In this document: positions 24,012-30,210 of the stretch, piece after piece
Numbering within the stretch: position 1 is the stretch's first letter
How the letters are laid out: each line of letters opens with the position of its first letter
Origin: Lentisphaerota bacterium
Lineage (GTDB): Bacteria > Verrucomicrobiota > Kiritimatiellia > RFP12 > UBA3636
Length of the DNA stretch: 30,210 bases
Direction: 5' to 3'
Assembly (NCBI GenBank): GCA_022837245.1
Contig: JALHHX010000011.1
Coordinates: 4,654 to 34,863, forward strand
Notes under the pieces: generated by a model
The model's input: only the letters and a program-made list of their open reading frames with translations
Database searches by the model: none
What the model was told of the DNA's origin: nothing
Program-made: the position numbers and the translations under genes

Positions 24012-27000
24012 GTGAGGTCACGAGGTTGGAAAATATCAAAGACATAGATTTGACTGTTCCGGTGCTCATAGAGGCGTCCGCAGGCACTGGCAAAACCTAT
24101 ACCCTTGAAGAGCTTTTCATACGGATGCTGCAGGAAGATGACAACCTGCAGATTGAGAACATCCTTGTAGTAACATTCACGAAAGCGGCAGCGGCGGAGC
24201 TGCGCACGAGACTTCATGCCAGACTTCTAAAGGCGCGTGGGGATGCACGAAAAAATCGTGGCGATATCACTCGATGGGATAACGCGCTTTTGGCTTTCGA
24301 TCAAGCATCCATAACGACAATCCACGGGTTTTGCGAGCGAGTTTTATCTGAGTTCGCTTTTGAGGGCGGGTTGGCGTTCGACGCTGAGCTCACGGATAAA
24401 AACGATGACAAAATCACGGATGAAATGGTTCTCGACTTCTGGAGACGTGAAATGTATTCGGGCAAGGTTCCTGAAGAACTCATCCGCGAGGCCGGGCTTT
24501 TCAGCAGTGTTCAGATTGAAGAGCTTACGAAAAAGTCTCTCTCCAAGCCGCTTGCGAAGATTGCTCAAAAACGCGATTCACAGAACCCTGTAAAAATAGT
24601 TGAAGCTCTGCGGGCCTCGTTCCTAGAGAAGAACTATCAGGAACATGGCGAATTGGGGATCAAGAGCAACGCAACAAACCAAATAGCCGATTTCTATGGG
24701 TTGCGGGATTTGTTCAACAACCCCTGCTGGGATAAAATAAACAATGAATTGAAGGTTTTGAGAGTCCTCGACAATTCAGTGAATTTGCGTAAATCGGGAA
24801 CTCCAAAACTGAGGGAATTTGTTGAGCAAATAAAAGACCTCGAGTCGTGTTATGTGCCCTTATATACACGTATGATGATAGCGGCGCAGGAGGAACTAGC
24901 CAATCCGGAGGGTGGTGTCACTGAGGTGGGGCGGAGGCGGCGCAACGAGGGTGTACGCGTTTTCGACGATATTTTGAACGACGTCCGCATAATGCTTGAG
25001 ACGAACGTGGACGCTGTCGAGGCGTTGCGTGTCCGGTTCAAGGTCGCGATGATCGATGAATTCCAGGACACCGATCCAGTGCAATGGAAAATATTCAAAA
25101 CGCTCTTCATGGATGGACCTCCGCCAAACCGAATCATATTGGTCGGTGATCCCAAGCAGGCGATATACGCTTTCCGCGGCGGCGACATAAACACGTACCT
25201 GACGGCGCGAGGCGAAATAGAGCGTTTCAAAAGCGGGCATAAATGCGGCATGGTGTACACCCTGCCACGGAATTACAGGTCGGAGCCCGCTGCTGTCGAG
25301 TCCGTGAACAGTGTGTTTCTGACGGCTAAGGGGAAAGAGAAAAAGGCATTCAACGTCACCGGTGAAGAAGGGGGTATCGAGTACCACTGCATAAAGGACA
25401 AGACCACGGACGGCAAAATAAAAACTGTGGAGATTCTGCAGCGCGCCGGTGACGGTCCGTTGGAGAATCCCGAGGCGAAAGATGGCGCTGGCCTTGTGGT
25501 TAAAGATTTGACCGAAGAGGGCCTGGCCGACGAAAGGAAGGACAGACGGGGTGTTGACTTGGTGGGGACGATACGAGATTTGGTGTCGCCGGGGAAATGG
25601 AAAATCTGCACTTATGTCCGTGGGGTAGACGAAAAATGGAAACGTGAAACAAGCCGCGACGTGGTGCCGGGAGATATTTTGGTGTTGTCTTTCACCAAAG
25701 ACGACATGGCTGGGAACCATAGAAAGCTTTCACGAGCCGGGATCCCATGCACGATGAGCAGCGAGGAGAGCGTGTTTGGTGAAGAAGAGGCAAAATGGAT
25801 GAAATCTCTGCTTAACGTGGCGCTGGGTTCTGCGCGACGGGGGCTGGGCGAGTTGCTGGCGACCCCGCTGTTCGGCTTCACTGCCAAGGAGATAAAGATC
25901 CATGTGGCGCCGGATGCGGAATCGGAAGTCGCCGGCATAATCCGCGTGGCGGCGGATGTCTGGAGAAAACACGGGCTGCAGAGCTTCATCTCGGAGGTGG
26001 TCCGGAAATGCAGGATCAGGGAACGTCTGCTTGCAGGGCCGATAGGGGAGCGGCATTGGACAAACTTTTCTCAAATAGTGGAGATACTTGGCCGAGTCGA
26101 AAACGGCAAACATCTTTCACCGGAAGCGGTGCGCGACTGGCTGGTGGATGCGATAGAGGGGCGGAGTGAAAGCTCTGAGGAGCACGAATTCAGGCTTGAG
26201 AGCGACGCCGCCGCTGTCACTGCCATGACCATTCACAAGAGCAAGGGGCTGGAGGCGCCGATCGTGTTTGTGACGGGGATCAGCAGCGGGACGAGAAGAA
26301 AAACGTGGAATGGGGTCAAGGAGGTCGTCAACACATTCCACGACGGCGATGGCAACACGTTGCTCTCCGTTTATAAAAACGATCAAGAAACAGCCAATGC
26401 CAATACGGAGGCGCTTGAGGAGGCGGTTAGGCTTTTCTACGTGGCTCTCACGCGCGCCAAAAACCGCACTTACTATTACATGGACAAGAAGTCCGGGAAA
26501 TCTTATTCCGAAGTGCTTGCCCACTTGTTGGAGACATCGCCGGCGCTTGAAGAAGGTGCGCCAGGCGTAAAGAAATCCGGACTTGTCGGCAGAGAAGCGT
26601 GGGGCGTCGAGGCCTGGTCGGATACAAGGGTGGCCAAGCTGGAAGCTCCGCCTGCCGTGAACCCTGAGGCAAGTCCGTGGGCGACGGCGAGTTTTTCGTC
26701 GCTCAAAGCAAGGCTTAGCCTGGCTGAGGAAACCGAAGGCGGCGGCGCGGTGGTTTCGGACGCGGGATATCCGGCGGGGGACGAACCGGCCGCGGCGGTC
26801 GATGCGGAAGCCGTCGCGTCTGTTGAGGCGGCAGACGGAGCTTTGCCTTTGCGTTACACCATGCGTGGCGGACCGGAGTTCGGAAACGCATTGCACGAAG
26901 TGTTTGAGGTTTGCCCGTTTGATGCCGGCGAGGATGAAATCCGTGAACTTGTGCTGAAAGGGTTCGTAAGACAGGGGCTGTATGCGATTGCGGAAGACGA

Positions 27001-27139
27001 GGATAATGTCGATGCCGCGGCAGGAATTGCAGGCGACACCTTCGCGGCTGAAATCCCCGACGCTTGTGGCGGCGTGTTCACTCTGGCTTCGGTCCGAGTT
27101 GTCGTTTCATTTTCCGATGAGGGAAGGGGTAACGCTTGA
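24008..27139 (+). CDS. recB: Exodeoxyribonuclease V subunit beta (RecB), helicase part, frameshifted at C-terminus
   Basis: 1043 codons are read in this frame. RecB is the 3'-5' helicase and nuclease of RecBCD, which resects double-strand breaks and destroys foreign DNA. Superfamily 1 motifs in order: EASAGTGKT (22-30, Lys29), VVTFTKAAAAEL, TIHGFC, MIDEFQDTD (Asp350, Glu351), LVGDPKQAIYAFRGGD, LPRNYRSE, AVTAMTIHKSKGLEAP and LFYVALTRAKN. The nuclease domain begins (NALHEVFE), then the frame derails: TLASVR is genuine, and the following 15 or so residues to TGA 27137-27139 are not. The proper continuation SELSFHFPM lies one base on, so an extra base sits near 27089-27096. Joined, the protein would be about 1196 residues, like E. 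coli RecB (1180). Confidence 0.9.
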   Translation: MSEVTRLENIKDIDLTVPVLIEASAGTGKTYTLEELFIRMLQEDDNLQIENILVVTFTKAAAAELRTRLHARLLKARGDARKNRGDITRWDNALLAFDQASITTIHGFCERVLSEFAFEGGLAFDAELTDKNDDKITDEMVLDFWRREMYSGKVPEELIREAGLFSSVQIEELTKKSLSKPLAKIAQKRDSQNPVKIVEALRASFLEKNYQEHGELGIKSNATNQIADFYGLRDLFNNPCWDKINNELKVLRVLDNSVNLRKSGTPKLREFVEQIKDLESCYVPLYTRMMIAAQEELANPEGGVTEVGRRRRNEGVRVFDDILNDVRIMLETNVDAVEALRVRFKVAMIDEFQDTDPVQWKIFKTLFMDGPPPNRIILVGDPKQAIYAFRGGDINTYLTARGEIERFKSGHKCGMVYTLPRNYRSEPAAVESVNSVFLTAKGKEKKAFNVTGEEGGIEYHCIKDKTTDGKIKTVEILQRAGDGPLENPEAKDGAGLVVKDLTEEGLADERKDRRGVDLVGTIRDLVSPGKWKICTYVRGVDEKWKRETSRDVVPGDILVLSFTKDDMAGNHRKLSRAGIPCTMSSEESVFGEEEAKWMKSLLNVALGSARRGLGELLATPLFGFTAKEIKIHVAPDAESEVAGIIRVAADVWRKHGLQSFISEVVRKCRIRERLLAGPIGERHWTNFSQIVEILGRVENGKHLSPEAVRDWLVDAIEGRSESSEEHEFRLESDAAAVTAMTIHKSKGLEAPIVFVTGISSGTRRKTWNGVKEVVNTFHDGDGNTLLSVYKNDQETANANTEALEEAVRLFYVALTRAKNRTYYYMDKKSGKSYSEVLAHLLETSPALEEGAPGVKKSGLVGREAWGVEAWSDTRVAKLEAPPAVNPEASPWATASFSSLKARLSLAEETEGGGAVVSDAGYPAGDEPAAAVDAEAVASVEAADGALPLRYTMRGGPEFGNALHEVFEVCPFDAGEDEIRELVLKGFVRQGLYAIAEDEDNVDAAAGIAGDTFAAEIPDACGGVFTLASVRVVVSFSDEGRGNA

Positions 27140-27599
27140 CGGGCTTGTGGAAGTGTTGAGGGGGTGGGGCGGCATTTACGCAAAGATGTTCGAGGCAGGC
27201 CGGATTTCGGCATCGTCAATCGTCGGCATGATGACAGGCATCGTGGACTTGTTCTTCGAGCATGGCGGCAAATACTACATTGCTGACTGGAAGACCAACA
27301 TCATGGATGGCGTCCCGGAGTCGTTCCACATCGATCCGGCAGATCCTCTTTCGAGCCGCATCGCGGAAGAGCTGGCGGCATCCCTGTATCCGCTTCAGTG
27401 GGCGATATACACCGTGGCTATGCACCGTCATCTCCGAAACACCCTTCCGGGGTACGATTACGAAAAGCATTTCGGCGGCATCCGCTACTTGTTTGTGCGT
27501 GGTATTACCAAAGAACGCCCCGGTGACGGGACGTGGATACAAGAGCCTCCTCCACTTGATGACCTCAACGCGCTTGATGCCTTCTTCGACGGCAACTAG
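27093..27599 (+). pseudogene. recB: RecB nuclease domain, separated by frameshift
   Basis: This is the last 168 or so codons of recB in the next frame. SELSFHFPM restarts the family sequence, then GIVDLFFEHGGKYYIADWKTN carries the catalytic Asp...Asp-x-Lys of the RecB nuclease. YPLQWAIYTVAMHRHLRNTLP, YDYEKHFGGIRYLFVRGI and the DxxxxFFDGN end follow. Alone it could start at ATG 27117 but would lack the nuclease histidine in the preceding frame. It ends in CTAG (27596-27599), which also supplies the stop of the convergent DAHP synthase gene. No recD follows in this window. Confidence 0.85.
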
Positions 27600-28660
27600 G
27601 ACCTTGTCCGCGCGCCGAGCCGACGCGCTGCTTCAAGAAGCAGTTCTTCGGTGGCGTTCCATCCTATGCATGAATCTGTGACCGACATGCCAGGGCGCAG
27701 TTGCGACACGTCGGATGGGATGGACTGACACCCGTCCTCCAGAAAGCTTTCGAGCATGAAGCCGCATATAGATGTATTGCCGTTCTCGATTTGCGTCAGC
27801 AAGTCCCGAAGCACTATCCCCTCGCGCAGGTAGTTCTTGCGCGAGTTGCCGTGGCTGCAATCGACGACGATACGGGCCGGCACCCCTGCCGCGGCCAATG
27901 CGATCTCGCACTCCGCGATGCTCTCCGCATCGTAGTTCGGACGCTTGCCGCCGCGCAGGACAATGTGGGCGTGGCGGTTGCCGGAAGTGCTGAAGACGGC
28001 GGGGAGACCATCGTCGGTGACGCCCAGAAAATGGTGCTCTCCTGCTGCCGACTTCAAACCGTTGATGGCAGCTTCGATCGAACCGTCGGTCGCGTTTTTG
28101 AAACCGACTGGAGTCGACATGCCGCTGGCGATTTCGCGGTGCGTCTGCGATTCCGCCGTGCGCGCGCCGATGGCAGACCACGACACGAGGTCGCCGATGT
28201 ACTGCGGGGTGAGCGTGTCGAGGACCTCGGTCGCTGTCGGCAGACCAGCCTCCGCCAGACGCAATAGAAGGGAACGCGCCATGCGCAAGCCGTCCTCCAT
28301 GCGGAAAGTATCGTCGAGGTATGGGTCGTTGATCAAACCCTTCCAGCCGAGCACTGAGCGCGGCTTCTCGAAATAGACGCGCATGACGACATACAAAGAG
28401 TCGGCCACTTCGTCCGCCACGCGTTTGAGCCGCCGAGCGTATTCGAGGGCATCGTCGACGTTGTGTACTGAGCAGGGGCCGACGATCGCAAGCAGGCGCT
28501 TGTCCTCGCCGTCGAGAATCCGCTCGATCGTCCGTCGCCCTTCGCGCACATTCGCGGCGCTTTTCCCCGTCTGCGGCAATGCCGTGCGGAGTTCGTTGGG
28601 AGTTATAAGCTCCACAACGGATTTGATGTTGATGTTTTCGAGATGCGGGTAGTCTTTCAT
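27596..28660 (-). CDS. aroG: Class I 3-deoxy-7-phosphoheptulonate (DAHP) synthase
   Basis: 354 residues, normal for the AroF/G/H type. It condenses phosphoenolpyruvate and erythrose 4-phosphate, the first step to chorismate and aromatic amino acids. Signatures: LAIVGPCSVH, VVMRVYFEKPRS, GWKGLINDPYLDD, IGARTAESQTHRE, VGFKNATDGS and VDCSHGNSRKN. The start ATG 28660 gives the expected N-terminus (ELITPNELRTALP). The symbol marks the family; the isoenzyme type (Phe-, Tyr- or Trp-sensitive) cannot be told from the protein. It is preceded by a 240-base leader with a Phe/Tyr-bearing leader peptide and a terminator hairpin, suggesting attenuation by aromatic amino acids. It is convergent with recB, sharing the CTAG stop. 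Confidence 0.96.
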   Translation of the reverse strand: MKDYPHLENINIKSVVELITPNELRTALPQTGKSAANVREGRRTIERILDGEDKRLLAIVGPCSVHNVDDALEYARRLKRVADEVADSLYVVMRVYFEKPRSVLGWKGLINDPYLDDTFRMEDGLRMARSLLLRLAEAGLPTATEVLDTLTPQYIGDLVSWSAIGARTAESQTHREIASGMSTPVGFKNATDGSIEAAINGLKSAAGEHHFLGVTDDGLPAVFSTSGNRHAHIVLRGGKRPNYDAESIAECEIALAAAGVPARIVVDCSHGNSRKNYLREGIVLRDLLTQIENGNTSICGFMLESFLEDGCQSIPSDVSQLRPGMSVTDSCIGWNATEELLLEAARRLGARTRS

Positions 28661-28713
28661 ATTTTTCTTTCGCCGCGCCCAATCTGTATTCCGCCGGTGT
28701 TGTTAAATGGAAA

Positions 28714-28755
28714 CAAAAAAACCGATGGCATCCGTCTCGGGCGTCATCGGTTTTT
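28714..28755 (-). terminator. Terminator hairpin in the aroG leader (candidate attenuator)
   Basis: On the minus strand CCGATG (28745-28750) pairs with CATCGG (28722-28727), extended by flanking A and T runs, with seven T following (28715-28721). It lies 54 nt before the aroG ATG and after the leader peptide stop, so it would end transcription before aroG unless prevented. Confidence 0.75.
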
Positions 28756-28777
28756 GTTTTATGGACAGTATGCGGTA

Positions 28778-28873
28778 TCACCGCTTGTTTTCAATACACC
28801 GAAGAACGCCGCGGAGGCTCGTAAACGAGCCGCGGTATCGACGGGAATAAAACTGTCCTTTTAGTGCTTTCAT
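28778..28873 (-). CDS. Putative aroG leader peptide (31 residues, Phe/Tyr codons)
   Basis: ATG 28871-28873 opens 31 codons beginning MKALKGQFYSRRYRGSF and ending CIENKR, TGA (28778-28780). Aromatic codons are Phe8, Tyr9, Tyr13 and Phe17; there is no Trp. AAGG stands 10 nt before the ATG. The peptide lies between a promoter (28898-28926) and a terminator (28714-28755). Its mRNA can fold: GGCTCG/CGAGCC (28816-28831, Phe17 codon in the loop, extended by CCGC/GCGG), GCGGT-GAT-ACCGC at the stop codon, and a long-range GGACAGT/ACTGTCC pairing (28852-28858 with 28763-28769) that covers the codons just before and into Phe8. Stalling at Phe/Tyr codons would open these pairings. This is the classic pattern of amino-acid attenuation, inferred here. 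Confidence 0.6.
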   Translation of the reverse strand: MKALKGQFYSRRYRGSFTSLRGVLRCIENKR

Positions 28874-28897
28874 GCTTTATGTGCCTTGCAACGCGGT

Positions 28898-28926
28898 ACA
28901 GTACATTTTTGTGCCGCGCATGTCAA
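28898..28926 (-). promoter_or_regulatory. Candidate aroG promoter with overlapping inverted repeat
   Basis: On the minus strand a perfect -35 TTGACA (28921-28926), a 17-nt spacer and TACTGT (28898-28903). CGCGGCAC and GTACCGCG flank the -10 as an imperfect inverted repeat, a possible operator. It lies 14 bases beyond the Gfo/Idh stop codon. Confidence 0.6.
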
Positions 28927-28940
28927 CAGCAAATGCGACG

Positions 28941-30056
28941 TTACTTGATCGTCACTTCCTTGCCGGCCGCCGCTGAGCGGTAGATGCCGTCGAGGATCTT
29001 CTGGACGTTGAGTCCGTCGTAGCCATTGGCACCGAGCTCGGATCCGGTGAGGCAGCCCTGGACCCAGTTGTTCAGCTTGGTCCTGAACAGGTAGAGCCAG
29101 TCGGAATTGCCGAGGAATGCGGGTTTGATGTTCACCATCGTGTTGTGCATGTCGGTGAAGATCTCTCCGGTATCCCAGTTGCAGCTGCCTTTCGTCCCGA
29201 TAATCTCGAAATTATGGAGCTCCTGCGGGACGTGTGCCGCGAACGAAGATTCGATCTGCATGATCGCGCCCGTGTCAAAACGGATCTGTCCGACCGCGAG
29301 GTCTTCGACGGTATATGTCTTCCAGTCCCATCCGGGCCAGGGGCAACGCGTCTTGCTGTCTGTGTTGCCGAGGTAAGTCCAGGTGTTGCCGCTGGCAGCT
29401 ATGGGTTTGGGGCAGCCCATCAATTCGTATGCCGCCTCGATCATGTGTACGCCGATATCGATCATCGGGCCGCCACCCTGCAACGCCTTCTGGCCGAACA
29501 CGCCCCAGTTGGGGATGCCGCGGCGGCGCAGCGCATGGACCTTGACGAACATGATGTCGCCGAACTGGCCGTTGTCGCGCGCCTCGATGAGCGCCGCGGT
29601 GTTGTGGCGGTAGCGCTGCTGGAACCCGACGGAAAGCTTGACCCCGGCCTTTTCAGCGGCTGCGATCATCTTCTCGCACTCTTTGGGGTTCATGGCCATG
29701 GGCTTCTCGACCATCGCGTGGCAGCCGGCATTGCATGCATCCACGACCGGTGCGCAGTGCACGTGGTTCGGTGTGCAGACGTCGACGGCGTCGGGCTTGA
29801 CAACCTTAAGCATCTCTTTCCAGTCCTTGAACAGAGCCTCTTTGGGAAGACCCCATTTTTCCTGCATGACGTCGAGACGCTCCTGGAGAATATCGACTCC
29901 CGCCACGATCTCCACCTCGGGGATTTCTTTGTACGCATTGAGATGTGTCTGTGCGATTCCGCCGCATCCGATTATCGCGACGCGCAACTTCTTCATTTTG
30001 GGATCAGTTTTCTTTTTTGCCGATTCCATTTTGGTGGATACGCTTTCCTGTGCCAT
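28941..30056 (-). CDS. Gfo/Idh/MocA-family NAD(P)-dependent oxidoreductase
   Basis: 371 residues. The family oxidises or reduces sugars, inositols and their derivatives with NAD(P). The Rossmann motif VAIIGCGGIAQTHLNAY follows a 24-residue Lys-rich N-terminal extension. AVDVCTPNHVHCAPVV and AMVEKPMAMNPKECE contain the conserved EKP lysine. GGGPMIDIGVHMIEAAYELMG has the Asp and His of the active site (DxxxH). The ATG at 30056 is supported by AGGAG (30065-30069) 8 nt upstream. Its likely operon partner is the partial gene upstream, whose end looks like a sugar isomerase/epimerase; this pairing is common in sugar-catabolic loci. Substrate unknown. Confidence 0.93.
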   Translation of the reverse strand: MAQESVSTKMESAKKKTDPKMKKLRVAIIGCGGIAQTHLNAYKEIPEVEIVAGVDILQERLDVMQEKWGLPKEALFKDWKEMLKVVKPDAVDVCTPNHVHCAPVVDACNAGCHAMVEKPMAMNPKECEKMIAAAEKAGVKLSVGFQQRYRHNTAALIEARDNGQFGDIMFVKVHALRRRGIPNWGVFGQKALQGGGPMIDIGVHMIEAAYELMGCPKPIAASGNTWTYLGNTDSKTRCPWPGWDWKTYTVEDLAVGQIRFDTGAIMQIESSFAAHVPQELHNFEIIGTKGSCNWDTGEIFTDMHNTMVNIKPAFLGNSDWLYLFRTKLNNWVQGCLTGSELGANGYDGLNVQKILDGIYRSAAAGKEVTIK

Positions 30057-30155
30057 TTTGCTAGCTCCTGCTTTTTGTGCTTTTGGGTCCGGCTTGTTTT
30101 TGCGGAGCCCGTTGTTTGTTTATGTGTTTGTTATTGAGAGACGGGGTCGCCCGGC

Positions 30156-30210
30156 TCAAATGAATTTTCGCAGATACTCAACCGTGTCGGCGATGTCTTT
30201 TTTCTGCTGT
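30156..30210 (-). CDS. C-terminal end of a gene, possibly a sugar phosphate isomerase/epimerase
   Basis: Seventeen codons and a stop (TGA, 30156-30158) are visible: QQKKDIADTVEYLRKFI. The ending YLRKF(I/L) is common in TIM-barrel sugar isomerase/epimerase-like proteins that accompany Gfo/Idh/MocA dehydrogenases. The rest lies outside the window, so the identification is a guess from context. Confidence 0.4.
   Translation of the reverse strand, partial: QQKKDIADTVEYLRKFI

Noticed and set aside
27633..28781. A 382-residue minus-strand frame over aroG
   Set aside because: Arg-rich shadow; aroG has all family motifs in the other frame.
29145..30137. A 330-residue plus-strand frame over the Gfo/Idh gene
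   Set aside because: Antisense shadow of a well-supported oxidoreductase.

Overview
The window reads as chromosomal DNA of a GC-rich, sugar-degrading bacterium, most likely a member of the PVC superphylum (Kiritimatiellota, Lentisphaerota or Verrucomicrobiota). That placement is inferred from the mix of genes: secreted GH42-type glycosidases, a Gfo/Idh/MocA dehydrogenase, a small RRM RNA-binding protein and a GspF-type secretion protein. It is not proven by any marker here. No rRNA, tRNA, CRISPR array, transposase or integrase was seen.

Layout. (1) 1-5.2 kb, + strand: two tandem GH42-like glycosidase paralogues (the first cut by the window edge) and an SGNH hydrolase whose signal peptide lies in another frame. 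(2) 5.4-12.0 kb, - strand: a run in transcription order GH4 alpha-galactosidase-like enzyme, a zinc-ribbon-like protein, an N-acyl-D-amino-acid deacylase, argS and gspF. (3) 12.2-15.8 kb: xseA, an RRM protein, a LUD-domain protein (- strand) and an unknown protein. (4) 15.97-20.56 kb, + strand: an eroding defence-type island with a broken AAA/DUF4143 ATPase, a Type III methyltransferase (mod) truncated before its AdoMet motif, a three-Cys-motif (Gp37/Gp68, DUF5131) gene with an in-frame TGA at its third cysteine, and a Type III res gene that has lost its helicase motor. (5) 20.57-27.6 kb, + strand: recC and recB, with recB split by a frameshift just before its nuclease domain; no recD is present. 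(6) 27.6-30.2 kb, - strand: a Class I DAHP synthase behind what looks like a Phe/Tyr leader-peptide attenuator, a Gfo/Idh/MocA oxidoreductase, and the last codons of another gene.

The most informative signals are these: the attenuator-like leader of the DAHP synthase gene; lesions that fall on catalytic positions in the 16-20 kb island (a stop at the Walker B glutamate, TGA at a cluster cysteine, a missing helicase, a missing AdoMet motif) beside intact housekeeping genes; several genes with a -10 box only 7-8 nt from the start codon and no Shine-Dalgarno sequence, which predicts leaderless mRNAs; three evenly spaced TGGTGGCA repeats before the AAA gene; and copies of a GTGGC...GCCAC palindrome. 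Three genes (the SGNH hydrolase, the AAA gene and recB) each need one nucleotide removed to be read through. Whether these are real mutations or assembly errors cannot be decided from the sequence alone.
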